Source of the DNA: Pseudomonas farris
Lineage (GTDB): Bacteria > Pseudomonadota > Gammaproteobacteria > Pseudomonadales > Pseudomonadaceae
Length of the DNA: 64,000 bases
NCBI RefSeq assembly: GCF_019145235.1
Contig: NZ_JAHSTV010000008.1
Coordinates: 248,001 to 312,000, forward strand
Direction of reading: 5' to 3'
Each line of letters starts with the position of its first letter. Position 1 is the stretch's first letter. The translations under genes and the position numbers were made by a program. Shown here one piece after another: positions 25,751 through 34,683 of the stretch. Below the pieces are notes generated by a model that saw only the letters and a program-made list of their open reading frames with translations, was not told the origin of the DNA and ran no database searches.

Positions 25751-26761
25751 GTGTCCCATCTGCCAGAACATTTCACCCCCCGTTTCAACCCCGCCTACGG
25801 CCTGGGCAATCCGCACTTACAAACCTTGTGGGGACCGCTATGGCGCAAAACCACACACCTGGACCGCGAGCGCGAACGCTTATGGCTCGAAGACGGTGAT
25901 TTCCTTGATCTGGACTGGCATGGCCCCCACAGCGCAAATGTGCCACTGGTGCTGGTGCTGCATGGCCTGACCGGCTCATCGAATTCACCTTACGTGGCCG
26001 GCGTACAGAAGGCACTGGGCGCCCAGGGTTGGGCCAGTGTCGCGCTGAACTGGCGAGGCTGTTCCGGCGAACCCAATCTGTTGCCGCGCAGTTACCATTC
26101 CGGGGCCAGTGAAGACCTGGCCGAAACCATCAAGCACCTGCGGACCCAACGCCCCCTCGCACCGCTGTATGCGGTCGGTTATTCCATGGGTGGCAACGTG
26201 TTGCTCAAACACCTGGGCGAAACCGGTAGCAACAGCGGTGTACTCGGCGCGGTGGCGGTGTCGGTGCCGTTTCGGCTCGATCAATGTGCCGATCGTATCA
26301 GCCAGGGTTTTTCAAAATTCTATCAAGCGCATTTCATGCGGGAGATGGTCGCCTACATCAAGAACAAGCAGCGCAGATTCCAGCATGAAGGGCATCAGGA
26401 TGGCTTGGCTGCATTGGCGGCGCTGGGCTCGCTGGAGAATATGCGCACCTTCTGGGATTTCGATGGCCGGGTCACCGCGCCGCTGAATGGTTTCGCCGAT
26501 GCCGCGGATTACTATCGCCGCGCTTCGAGTCGTTATTTCCTGGGAGAGATTCGCACACCGACCCTGATTATCCAGGCGGCCGACGACCCATTTGTCTTTC
26601 CTCATAGCCTGCCGCATGCCGACGAATTGTCTGCCTCCACTCAATTCGAGTTGCAGGCCAAGGGTGGGCATGTCGGCTTCGTCGAGGGCTCATTCCGGCA
26701 ACCGGGTTATTACCTGGAACGGCGCATTCCCCAGTGGCTCGCCACCACAGGGCGCAAGTAG
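25751..26761 (+). CDS. YheT-like alpha/beta hydrolase
   Basis: The 336-residue hydrolase starts at GTG 25751 (SHLPEHFTPRFNPAYGLGNPHLQTLWG); no ATG is available nearby. It has LVLHGLTGSSNSPY, nucleophile motif AVGYSMGGNVLLKHLG, acid in IIQAADDPFVFP and His in GGHVGFVEG, a complete triad. YheT-type proteins are putative esterases with poorly known substrates. The stop is followed three bases later by an AraC-type regulator. Confidence 0.88.
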   Translation: MSHLPEHFTPRFNPAYGLGNPHLQTLWGPLWRKTTHLDRERERLWLEDGDFLDLDWHGPHSANVPLVLVLHGLTGSSNSPYVAGVQKALGAQGWASVALNWRGCSGEPNLLPRSYHSGASEDLAETIKHLRTQRPLAPLYAVGYSMGGNVLLKHLGETGSNSGVLGAVAVSVPFRLDQCADRISQGFSKFYQAHFMREMVAYIKNKQRRFQHEGHQDGLAALAALGSLENMRTFWDFDGRVTAPLNGFADAADYYRRASSRYFLGEIRTPTLIIQAADDPFVFPHSLPHADELSASTQFELQAKGGHVGFVEGSFRQPGYYLERRIPQWLATTGRK

Positions 26762-26764
26762 AGC

Positions 26765-27607
26765 ATGGGTTCGGATCAGGGCGAGTCGATCCACTTCTGG
26801 CAAACGGCGCCGTTGGCTGGGGTCGAGTTGTTGTCCGCACGCTACATCGAACACCGCTTCGCCCCCCATGTGCATGACGGCTATGTGATCGGCATGATCA
26901 TGGCCGGCGCCCAGCGTTATCGCTATCGAGGCGCCGAGCATCTGGCCGGCAGCGGCACACTGGTGCTGATCAACCCGGATGAACTGCACACCGGCCACAA
27001 AGGTACGGAAGACGGTTGGCTGTACCGGGCGTTTTATCCCGACAGCGGGCAGATTCTTTCATTGCTGGATGAGCTCGAACTGCCGACCGATACCCTGCCA
27101 GCGTTTGGCGCCACGTTGTATCGCGATCCGGATCTGGTGAAGGGGTTCTGCCAACTGCATTGCTTGCTGGAGAGTCCGTCCACGGCCCTGCAGCAGCAAA
27201 CGGCCTGGCGGAAAATGATGCTGTCGCTGTTGCAACGTCACGCAGCCGTTCCGATCGCCAGAAAACCTGGCAAGGAACACCGGGCGGTGACCCTGGCCAA
27301 GGAGCTGCTGCAATCACGCTTGGCGGCGCCGCCCTCGCTGGAAGCACTGGCGGCGACGGTGAACCTGTCGCCCTTCCACTTCGCCCGAGTGTTCCGCAGA
27401 GCCACCGGCATGCCGCCACACACCTGGTTGATGCAGCAGCGTATCGCCCGGGCACGGGCGCTGTTACAGCGCGGCTGCCTGCCGCTGGAAGTCGCGACGC
27501 AGCTGGGTTTTGCCGACCAGAGTCATCTGAGTCGGCAATTCAAACAGGTTTACGGCGTAGGACCGGGGGCGTATCGCAGCGCTTTGCAGCTGCCTGGTTA
27601 TGGATGA
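26765..27607 (+). CDS. AraC family transcriptional regulator
   Basis: This 280-residue regulator has an N-terminal cupin sensing domain (RFAPHVHDGYVIGMIMAG, LINPDELHTG) and a C-terminal double HTH (residues about 175-275) with PSLEALAATVNLSPFHFARVFRRATG and PLEVATQLGFADQSHLSRQFKQVYG. The ligand is unknown. It begins right after the hydrolase stop, so the two may be co-expressed. Confidence 0.9.
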   Translation: MGSDQGESIHFWQTAPLAGVELLSARYIEHRFAPHVHDGYVIGMIMAGAQRYRYRGAEHLAGSGTLVLINPDELHTGHKGTEDGWLYRAFYPDSGQILSLLDELELPTDTLPAFGATLYRDPDLVKGFCQLHCLLESPSTALQQQTAWRKMMLSLLQRHAAVPIARKPGKEHRAVTLAKELLQSRLAAPPSLEALAATVNLSPFHFARVFRRATGMPPHTWLMQQRIARARALLQRGCLPLEVATQLGFADQSHLSRQFKQVYGVGPGAYRSALQLPGYG

Positions 27608-27619
27608 CGAAGATCCAAA

Positions 27620-27709
27620 TGTGGGAGCGGGCTTGCTCGCGAAGGCGGTGGGTCAATCGACATTGATATCGACTGACCCACCGCCTTCGCGAGCAAGCCC
27701 GCTCCCACA
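27620..27709. repeat. REPIN-like inverted repeat doublet, type A
   Basis: Direct unit from 27620, inverted unit ending 27709; the inner flanks gcggtgggtc and gacccaccgc also pair, so nearly the whole 90 bp is palindromic. It lies between convergent AraC and sulfurtransferase genes. Confidence 0.88.
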
Positions 27710-27721
27710 TTGGTTTTGCGT

Positions 27722-28576
27722 TTACTCGCCCTTGGCGACGCCTCGCGCAGGATCGTTGATCCACTCGCTCCACGACCCGGCATACAACGCCCCCAACGGA
27801 TAACCCGCCAGGCACAGAGCGAACAAGTTGTGGCAGGCGGTCACACCGGAACCGCAATACGCGACCAACTCTGTCGGTGAACGATCACCGAGCTTCGCGG
27901 CAAACCGCTGCTTGAGCTGTTCGGCCGGCAGGAACCGCCCGTCGCTGCCCAGGTTATCGGTGAACGCGGCACATTGTGCGCCGGGGATGTGCCCGGCAAC
28001 CGGATCGATCGGTTCCACTTCGCCCTTGAAGCGCGGCAAGCCGCGGGCATCGAGCAAGGTCAGCGCGGGCTGGCCGAGACGCTGCTGGAGTTGTTCGGCG
28101 CTGAGCACCAACGAAGCATCCGGCGTCCCGGTAAAGGTGCCACGGGTAACCGACGGCGGATCAAGACTCAGGGGCAATCCAGCGGCGTGCCAGGCTTTCA
28201 GCCCGCCATCGAGAATGAACACGCCATCGCGCTTGCCCAGCCACGCCAGCAACCACCAGGCCCGCGCCGCGTAGGCGCCGGGACCGTCATCGTACAAAAC
28301 CACTTCGCTGTCGGCGTTGATGCCCCAGGCTTGCAAGCGTTCGATCAAGTCGGCGGGTTCAGGCAATGGATGACGCCCGGTAACCCCCTTGACCACTGCA
28401 CTGCTCAAATCACGCTCAAGATCGGCAAAGCTCGATCCGGCAATATGCCCTTCCGCGTAGCTGCGCTGCCCGTAATCAGGGTCTTCGAGGGCAAAACGAC
28501 AATCCAGAATCACCAGCCCCGGCGTCTCCTTTTTCAGGTCCAACGCTTGCGGGCTGATCAGTTGCGCAATGGGCAT
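27722..28576 (-). CDS. Two-domain sulfurtransferase (SseA-type rhodanese)
   Basis: The 284-residue protein has two rhodanese domains. The first has LVILDCRFALEDPDYG without a catalytic Cys; the second has the active loop VAYCGSGVTACHNLFAL. The CGSGVTA loop is that of 3-mercaptopyruvate sulfurtransferases (SseA), whereas thiosulfate rhodaneses usually have CRKGVTA, so mercaptopyruvate is the more likely donor. Confidence 0.9.
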   Translation of the reverse strand: MPIAQLISPQALDLKKETPGLVILDCRFALEDPDYGQRSYAEGHIAGSSFADLERDLSSAVVKGVTGRHPLPEPADLIERLQAWGINADSEVVLYDDGPGAYAARAWWLLAWLGKRDGVFILDGGLKAWHAAGLPLSLDPPSVTRGTFTGTPDASLVLSAEQLQQRLGQPALTLLDARGLPRFKGEVEPIDPVAGHIPGAQCAAFTDNLGSDGRFLPAEQLKQRFAAKLGDRSPTELVAYCGSGVTACHNLFALCLAGYPLGALYAGSWSEWINDPARGVAKGE

Positions 28577-28621
28577 AACGGGCTCCTGTGATTTTGTTTG
28601 TCTGGAATCCTACTGCACTCT

Positions 28622-29293
28622 TTATCCCACTTCTTCCAGCGCCTGGGCCAGCGGCACATAAAACTCTTCGAACAGTGCATTCACCGCATCGTGAGCTTGA
28701 CCCGTGACGAACCCGGCCTCCAGCACCAGCACCTGATACACGCCCCGTTTTATCGCCTGTTCGCTCAGATGGTTGGAGTTTTCCCGCGTGGTGCACAGAA
28801 AACGCACCCACGACGTGAGGATGATCCAGGCATTGAGGGTCAGGGATTCGATCTGAACCTTGTCCATGCACAGAATGCCGGCCTCGACGAAGCCCGCGTA
28901 GATGTGTGTGCCCTGGATCAGGCAGCGCTGGGAAAAGCGCCGGTAACGGGCGGCCAGTTCGGGATCGCTGTCGAGCAAATGCTCGAGGTCGCGATGCAGG
29001 AAGCGGTAGCGCCACATGGCGGAGAGCAATTCCTTGAGGTAGAAGCGCTTGTCTTCAACTGTCGCGGCGCGGCCCTGGGGCGGGCGCAGGAAGCTGTCCA
29101 CCAGGTTTTCGTACTCACTGAACAACACGGCGATGATCGCCTGCTTGTTGGGGAAGTGGTAGTACAGGTTGCCCGGGGAAATCTCCATATGGGCAGCAAT
29201 GTGGTTGGTGCTGATACTGCGCTCGCCCTGTTGATTGAACAGCTCCAGGCTGTTCTGCACGATGCGCTCGCTGGTTTTGATCCGAGGGGCCAT
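28622..29293 (-). CDS. laoR: TetR family repressor LaoR
   Basis: The 223-residue regulator has an N-terminal TetR HTH (RIVQNSLELFNQQGERSISTNHIAAHMEISPGNLYYHFPNKQAI) and an all-helical ligand domain. It is divergent from an aldehyde dehydrogenase, a Tat-signal protein and a GMC alcohol dehydrogenase, the order of P. aeruginosa PA0367-PA0364 (LaoR, LaoC, LaoB, LaoA), where LaoR represses long-chain alcohol oxidation. The name rests on that synteny. A near-palindrome in the shared promoter region is its likely operator. Confidence 0.85.
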   Translation of the reverse strand: MAPRIKTSERIVQNSLELFNQQGERSISTNHIAAHMEISPGNLYYHFPNKQAIIAVLFSEYENLVDSFLRPPQGRAATVEDKRFYLKELLSAMWRYRFLHRDLEHLLDSDPELAARYRRFSQRCLIQGTHIYAGFVEAGILCMDKVQIESLTLNAWIILTSWVRFLCTTRENSNHLSEQAIKRGVYQVLVLEAGFVTGQAHDAVNALFEEFYVPLAQALEEVG

Positions 29294-29379
29294 GGCTTGA
29301 GCTTTAATTCAGAGTGCGATGAGGGGCATCTTACGACCTATCCACGCATGGATAAAACAAAGCTGTACCAGAGCGTCAT

Positions 29380-29408
29380 TTGACTTTCTAGAGCATAGAC
29401 TCTAAAAA
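29380..29408 (+). promoter_or_regulatory. laoC promoter with overlapping palindrome (candidate LaoR operator)
   Basis: TTGACT (29380-29385) and TAAAAA (29403-29408) are separated by 17 bp. The near-palindrome TTCTAGAG-N6-CTCTAAAA (29386-29407) fills the spacer and overlaps the -10, a classic position for repression by a TetR protein. Confidence 0.6.
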
Positions 29409-29439
29409 GTTCCCCATTACAATAAATCCGGAGCCGACC

Positions 29440-30870
29440 ATGCCTGCTGACATCGCCTACCTGAAGAACCTGCAGCAGCCTCTGGACGAACTCCAAGCCC
29501 TGTTCGACGCTCAACGCGCGGCGTATGCAGCCAACCCGATGCCACCCGCGGCTCAGCGCCAGCAATGGCTAAAGGCGTTGAAGGACCTGCTGAGCAATGA
29601 GCGTCAGGCCCTGATCGACGCCATCAGCCAGGACTTCAGCCACCGCAGCGCCGATGAGACCCTGCTCGCCGAACTGATGCCCAGCCTGCACGGCATTCAT
29701 TACGCCAGCCGGCACCTCAAAGGCTGGATGAAAACCTCGCGACGCAAAGTCGGACTCGCCTTTCAGCCAGCATCGGCCAAAGTGGTTTATCAGCCGTTGG
29801 GCGTGGTCGGAGTGATCGTGCCGTGGAACTACCCGCTTTACCTGGCAATCGGGCCATTGGTGGGGGCGTTGTCGGCAGGCAATCGGGTGATGCTCAAACT
29901 CAGCGAATCGACCCCTGCCACCGGTTTGCTGCTCAAGGAATTGCTGGGGCGAGTTTTTCCTCAGGACCTGGTCTGCGTGGTGCTGGGCGAGGCTGATATC
30001 GGTGTGGCGTTCTCGCGGCTGCGTTTTGATCATTTATTGTTCACCGGCGCCACCAGCATCGGCAAACACGTGATGCGCGCGGCGGCCGAGAATCTGACCC
30101 CGGTGACCCTCGAACTGGGTGGCAAGTCCCCGGCCATCGTTTCCCGCGATGTGCCGCTCAAGGACGCCGCCGAACGCATCGCTTTCGGCAAGACCCTCAA
30201 TGCAGGGCAAACCTGTGTCGCTCCGGACTATGTGCTGGTGCCGGAAGACCGCGTCGGCTCTTTCGTCGAAGCCTATCGTCAGGCGGTTCGCGGGTTTTAT
30301 CCGACGCTGGCCGACAACAAGGACTACACCGCCATTATCAACGACCGGCAGCTGGCACGGCTCAACGGCTACCTCAGCGACGCCACCAGCAAGGGCGCGC
30401 TGCTGATTCCGCTGTTCGATCAAGGCCAGGGGCGACGCATGAGTCATAGCCTGCTGCTCAACGTCAGCGACGACATGACGGTGATGCAGGACGAAATCTT
30501 CGGCCCGTTGCTGCCGATCGTGCCGTACAAGGATCTCGACGAAGCATTTGCCTACATCAACCAACGCCCTCGTCCGCTGGCGCTGTATTACTTCGGCTAC
30601 GACAAGCGCGAGCAAAACCGCGTCCTCCACGAAACCCATTCCGGTGGCGTTTGCCTCAATGACACCTTGCTGCACGTTGCTCAGGACGACATGCCGTTTG
30701 GCGGCATCGGTGCCTCGGGCATGGGCCACTACCACGGCCACGAGGGTTTCCTGACCTTCAGCAAGGCCAAAGGCGTGCTGATCAAACAGCGTTTCAATGC
30801 GGCGAAGCTGATCTATCCGCCCTACGGCAAATCCATTCAGAAACTGATCCAGAAGCTGTTTATCCGCTAA
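29440..30870 (+). CDS. laoC: Aldehyde dehydrogenase LaoC
   Basis: The 476-residue NAD(P)-dependent aldehyde dehydrogenase has GVVGVIVPWNYPLYLAIGPLVGAL, the catalytic Glu in VTLELGGKSPAIV and the catalytic Cys in NAGQTCVAPDYVLV. It belongs to the coniferyl/fatty aldehyde branch, with the short C-terminus of class 3-like enzymes. In P. aeruginosa LaoC oxidises long-chain aldehydes made by LaoA. It is the first gene of laoC-laoB-laoA. Confidence 0.9.
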   Translation: MPADIAYLKNLQQPLDELQALFDAQRAAYAANPMPPAAQRQQWLKALKDLLSNERQALIDAISQDFSHRSADETLLAELMPSLHGIHYASRHLKGWMKTSRRKVGLAFQPASAKVVYQPLGVVGVIVPWNYPLYLAIGPLVGALSAGNRVMLKLSESTPATGLLLKELLGRVFPQDLVCVVLGEADIGVAFSRLRFDHLLFTGATSIGKHVMRAAAENLTPVTLELGGKSPAIVSRDVPLKDAAERIAFGKTLNAGQTCVAPDYVLVPEDRVGSFVEAYRQAVRGFYPTLADNKDYTAIINDRQLARLNGYLSDATSKGALLIPLFDQGQGRRMSHSLLLNVSDDMTVMQDEIFGPLLPIVPYKDLDEAFAYINQRPRPLALYYFGYDKREQNRVLHETHSGGVCLNDTLLHVAQDDMPFGGIGASGMGHYHGHEGFLTFSKAKGVLIKQRFNAAKLIYPPYGKSIQKLIQKLFIR

Positions 30871-30898
30871 CGATCATCACCGCCGGGTAATAACAATA

Positions 30899-31444
30899 AT
30901 GAGCCCAAGCCTGTCCGACACACCCGCGCTGTCACGACGCGGCCTGCTTAAATTCAGCCTCGGCGCCAGCGCCTTTCTCGCCACGGCCGGATTAGGCGCG
31001 AACCTCAGCGGCTGCTCGTCGAGCAACCCGGCCAGCGGTTTCGCGATTCTGCGCAGCGGCGACGTGCTGTTTCTGCGGGCGGTGATCCCGGTGATGCTCG
31101 ACGGTGCCGTGGCCGTCGAAAAAATGCCGGCCGCTGTCGCCGAGACCCTGCACTGCCTGGATAACGGCCTGAATCACTTGTCGCCGGAAATGCTCAAACT
31201 GACCCGGCAATTGTTCGATGTGTTGGGGATGAGCATTACTCGCGGCCCATTGACCGGGATCTGGGGCAGTTGGGAAAACGCCAGCAGCGAACAGATCCGG
31301 CACTTTCTCGACCGTTGGGAAAACAGCTCGTTGAGCCTGCTGCGCATGGGCCATAGCTCGTTGCTGCAAATGGTGATGATGGCATGGTACAGCCGGGCGG
31401 AGTCGTGGGCGCATTGCGGGTATCCCGGGCCGCCTACCGTTTGA
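30899..31444 (+). CDS. laoB: Twin-arginine signal protein LaoB
   Basis: This 181-residue protein has a Tat-type signal with SRRGLLKFSLGASAFLATAG and a Cys in NLSGCSS that could be a lipobox. The remainder has no motif I recognise. The homologue PA0365 is needed with LaoA for alcohol oxidation in P. aeruginosa and is thought to be an accessory subunit. It sits 28 bp after laoC. A degenerate repeat doublet separates it from laoA. Confidence 0.83.
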   Translation: MSPSLSDTPALSRRGLLKFSLGASAFLATAGLGANLSGCSSSNPASGFAILRSGDVLFLRAVIPVMLDGAVAVEKMPAAVAETLHCLDNGLNHLSPEMLKLTRQLFDVLGMSITRGPLTGIWGSWENASSEQIRHFLDRWENSSLSLLRMGHSSLLQMVMMAWYSRAESWAHCGYPGPPTV

Positions 31445-31458
31445 AGTCGTGGCGACGC

Positions 31459-31530
31459 CTTCGCGGGCAAGCCTCGCTCCTACAGGGGGTACGCGATCCA
31501 TGTGGGAGCGAGCCTGCTCGCGATAGCGTC
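31459..31530. repeat. Degenerate REP doublet inside the lao operon
   Basis: A diverged inverted copy (ttcgcgggcaagcctcgctc, from 31460) is followed by a good direct GAGCGAGCCTGCTCGCGA copy at 31501-31525. It lies between laoB and laoA, so any RNA hairpin forms within the polycistronic message. Confidence 0.75.
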
Positions 31531-31573
31531 TGCCGCCTCACCACCAAATCCAAAATAATAAGAGAACCCGAAC

Positions 31574-33169
31574 ATGCCCGTACCCGATCCGTTCCGCGAA
31601 GGCCTGGCCCGTGGCTGGAAAACCTACAACGGCGCCCGGCTGACCCAGGACCTGACCCTCGAAGCGGACGTGGCGATCATCGGCAGCGGTGCCGGCGGCG
31701 GGACCACCGCCGAAATCCTCAGCGCCGCCGGCTACAAGGTGTTGCTGATCGAAGAAGGCCCACTCAAGACCAGCAGCGACTTCAAGATGCTCGAAGACCA
31801 GGCCTACACCAGCCTCTATCAGGAAGGCATCGGGCGCATGAGCAAGGACGGCGCGATCACCATCCTTCAGGGCCGTGCAGTGGGCGGCACCACGCTGATC
31901 AACTGGACCTCAAGCTTTCGCACCCCGGACCCGACGCTGGAACATTGGGCCAAAGAGCACGACGTCATAGGCCACACACCGGCCGAGATGGCGCCCTGGT
32001 TCGAGAAAATGGAACAACGCCTGGGTGTCGCCCCGTGGAGGGTGCCGCCCAACGCCAACAACGACGTCATCCGCAAAGGCTGCGAACAACTTGGCTACGC
32101 CTGGCATGTGATTCCGCGCAACGTGCGCGGCTGCTGGAACATCGGCTACTGCGGCATGGGTTGCCCGACCAACGCCAAGCAGTCGATGCTGGTCACGACC
32201 ATCCCGGCGACCCTGGAGAAAGGTGGCGAGCTGCTCTATCTGGCCCGCGCCGAAAAGCTGTCGATCAAAGACGGCAAGGTTACGGGGCTACACTGTGTGG
32301 CGATGGATGAGCGTTGCGTTGCGCCTACCGGACGCACGATTACGGTCAAGGCGCGGCATTACGTGCTGGCTGGCGGCGGGATCAACAGCCCGGCGCTGCT
32401 ATTGCGCTCCGAAGCACCGGATCCTCACGAGCGACTGGGTAAACGAACATTCCTACACTTGGTAAACATGTCCGCCGGGCTGTTTGATGAAGTGATCAAC
32501 CCGTTCTACGGCGCGCCGCAGTCGATCTATTCCGACCATTTCCAGTGGCAGGATGGCACCACTGGCAAGATGTCCTACAAACTTGAAGTTCCACCGCTCC
32601 ACCCGACGCTGGCCAGCACATTACTCGGCGGTTTTGGCACGGAAAGCGCCCGACATATGGAAAACCTGCCGCATACCCACGCCATGCTGGCGTTGCTGCG
32701 GGACGGTTTTCACCCGGACAGCCCCGGCGGCAGCGTTGAATTGCGCGGTGACGGTACACCGGTGCTCGACTATCAGGTTTCACCGTATGCCTGGGACGGG
32801 TTGCGCCGGTCGTTCCACAGCATGGCCGAGATCCAGTTCGCCGGGGGCGCCAACGCCGTGATGCCGATGCACGTCGACGCTCGTTATGTGAAAACCTTCA
32901 CCGAAGCGCGCGCATTAATCGACGATTTGAGCCTTGAGTTGTACCGCACGCGCTTGGGCAGTGCTCATGTGATGGGCGGTTGTGCCATGGGTGAAGACCC
33001 GAAAAACGCCGTGACCGATAGCCTCGGCCGACATCACCAATTGCGCAATCTGTCGATTCATGACGGCTCGATTTTCCCCACCAGCATTGGCGCAAACCCA
33101 CAATTGTCGGTCTACGGACTGACGGCGCAATTGGCCACTTCGCTCGCCGAACGTTTGAAAAACCCATGA
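31574..33169 (+). CDS. laoA: GMC family alcohol dehydrogenase LaoA
   Basis: The 531-residue flavoprotein has the FAD motif VAIIGSGAGGGTTAEIL, the GRAVGGTTLINWTSSFRTP segment, and a C-terminal GMC domain with HVMGGCAMGEDPKNAV and SIGANPQLSVYGLTAQLA. Cys residues in CWNIGYCGMGCPTNAK are conserved in this branch. In P. aeruginosa LaoA oxidises long-chain primary alcohols such as 1-dodecanol. Electron acceptor is not visible from sequence. Confidence 0.88.
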   Translation: MPVPDPFREGLARGWKTYNGARLTQDLTLEADVAIIGSGAGGGTTAEILSAAGYKVLLIEEGPLKTSSDFKMLEDQAYTSLYQEGIGRMSKDGAITILQGRAVGGTTLINWTSSFRTPDPTLEHWAKEHDVIGHTPAEMAPWFEKMEQRLGVAPWRVPPNANNDVIRKGCEQLGYAWHVIPRNVRGCWNIGYCGMGCPTNAKQSMLVTTIPATLEKGGELLYLARAEKLSIKDGKVTGLHCVAMDERCVAPTGRTITVKARHYVLAGGGINSPALLLRSEAPDPHERLGKRTFLHLVNMSAGLFDEVINPFYGAPQSIYSDHFQWQDGTTGKMSYKLEVPPLHPTLASTLLGGFGTESARHMENLPHTHAMLALLRDGFHPDSPGGSVELRGDGTPVLDYQVSPYAWDGLRRSFHSMAEIQFAGGANAVMPMHVDARYVKTFTEARALIDDLSLELYRTRLGSAHVMGGCAMGEDPKNAVTDSLGRHHQLRNLSIHDGSIFPTSIGANPQLSVYGLTAQLATSLAERLKNP

Positions 33170-33284
33170 AAACGCGGAATATTCCCATCGTCTATAGTGC
33201 TTTCTTACCCAACAGGCGACTTGGCCGACCGGGACGGCTGCGATACCATCCGACTCCCCAACGGACTCCCGCCAGGACGACGCG

Positions 33285-33764
33285 ATGAACCGAGTGTTGT
33301 ACCCAGGTACCTTCGACCCTATTACCAAGGGCCATGGCGATCTGGTCGAACGCGCCTCGCGCCTGTTCGATCATGTGATCATCGCCGTCGCCGCCAGCCC
33401 GAAAAAAAACCCGCTGTTTCCCCTGGAACAACGTGTGGAGCTGGCCCGCGAGGTCACCAAACATTTGCCGAACGTTGAAGTCGTCGGTTTCTCGACGTTG
33501 CTCGCGCACTTCGCCAAAGAGAAGAACGCCAACATATTCCTGCGTGGTTTGCGCGCGGTATCGGACTTCGAATACGAATTCCAGCTGGCCAACATGAACC
33601 GCCAACTGGCGCCGGATGTGGAAAGCCTGTTTCTTACCCCGTCCGAGCGTTATTCGTTCATTTCCTCGACGCTGGTTCGTGAAATCGCAGCCCTGGGCGG
33701 CGACATCACCAAGTTCGTCCACCCGGCGGTGGCCGACGCCCTCACCCTACGCTTTAAAAAGTAG
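33285..33764 (+). CDS. coaD: Phosphopantetheine adenylyltransferase CoaD
   Basis: The 159-residue nucleotidyltransferase begins MNRVLYPGTFDPITKGHGDLVERA, with the T/HxGH motif as TKGHGD. The second motif ISSTLVREIAALGGDI is intact. It makes dephospho-CoA. Neighbouring ferredoxin, as in most pseudomonads. Confidence 0.97.
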   Translation: MNRVLYPGTFDPITKGHGDLVERASRLFDHVIIAVAASPKKNPLFPLEQRVELAREVTKHLPNVEVVGFSTLLAHFAKEKNANIFLRGLRAVSDFEYEFQLANMNRQLAPDVESLFLTPSERYSFISSTLVREIAALGGDITKFVHPAVADALTLRFKK

Positions 33765-33912
33765 GAGCTGCCGGAGGCTGCGATCTTTTACGGCTACCGC
33801 AATCTTCGATTGCTGCACTTGATCGCGCCCGCGTGCACTGCGGGCGCCAATGCGGCACAATTGTGCGCATTGATTTATTGCGCCCGGGCCTGCCGCCCCG
33901 GCTGGAGTTAGC

Positions 33913-34164
33913 ATGTCCCTGATCATCACCGACGATTGCATCAACTGCGACGTCTGCGAACCCGAGTGCCCGAACGCCGCCATCTCCCAGGGCGAAGAGA
34001 TCTACGTGATCGACCCGAACCTGTGCACACAATGTGTCGGCCACTACGACGAACCGCAGTGCCAGCAGGTCTGCCCGGTGGATTGCATCCCGCTGGACGA
34101 GGCTCATCCGGAGACTGAAGAACAGTTGATGGAAAAATATCGCAAGATTACCGGTAAGGCTTGA
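33913..34164 (+). CDS. fdx: YfhL-type 2[4Fe-4S] ferredoxin
   Basis: The 83-residue ferredoxin has eight cluster Cys in CINCDVCEPECPN and CTQCVGHYDEPQCQQVCPVDC; the second motif has the six-residue insertion characteristic of the Alvin/YfhL family with low-potential clusters. Electron partners are not evident here. Confidence 0.95.
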   Translation: MSLIITDDCINCDVCEPECPNAAISQGEEIYVIDPNLCTQCVGHYDEPQCQQVCPVDCIPLDEAHPETEEQLMEKYRKITGKA

Positions 34165-34194
34165 GTCTGACCGTTTTGTGTTGTCTTCCCGGGC

Positions 34195-34280
34195 TTCTTC
34201 GCAAGCAAGCCCGCTCCCACATTGAATCTGCGTCGTTCACAAATCCCATGTGGGAGCGGGCTTGCTCGCGAAGGCGTCAT
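34195..34280. repeat. REPIN-like inverted repeat doublet, type B
   Basis: Inverted unit 34195-34221 and direct unit from 34249; spacer includes ctgcgtcgttcacaaa, shared with other type B copies. Between convergent fdx and a small secreted protein gene. Confidence 0.86.
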
Positions 34281-34305
34281 CAGCAGCACCGAAAACTTAA
34301 CTGCC

Positions 34306-34629
34306 TCACTCCCGCTGCTCAAACCCCTCCCCGATACACCCCAGGCACCGCACAAATGCGGCTTTCGCCGGATCGACCACCAACGCCTGCCCTGCATCGC
34401 CAATACCGCCACCCAGCGCGGTAAACGGCAACGACAGCACAAACGCCCCGGCACCGATCACCGTCGCCGCCACCAATAACGGTCGGGCAATCAGTAAATC
34501 GCCAAGCATGGCGTAGGCTGGCGGGTTCTGGATGGTGTAACGCGGATCGCCGCTGCCGTTCTCGGCCGCCAGCGCGGACGCACCGACACTCAGCAGCAGC
34601 GCAACGACAAGGGTTCGAAACAGATTCAT
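34306..34629 (-). CDS. Small exported protein of unknown function
   Basis: This 107-residue protein has a signal peptide (MNLFRTLVVALLLSVGASALAA), a short charged stretch, then a hydrophobic helix LLVAATVIGAGAFVLSLPFTALGGGIG and a C-terminal CLGCIGEG. It has the place of PA0358 next to mutM. I do not recognise a function. The CxxC pair near the end is the only notable motif. Confidence 0.75.
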   Translation of the reverse strand: MNLFRTLVVALLLSVGASALAAENGSGDPRYTIQNPPAYAMLGDLLIARPLLVAATVIGAGAFVLSLPFTALGGGIGDAGQALVVDPAKAAFVRCLGCIGEGFEQRE

Positions 34630-34683
34630 GGCACGGTCCTTCGGCTAGGCAGTGAGAACACTGACTATAGACCGTAGCCGATA

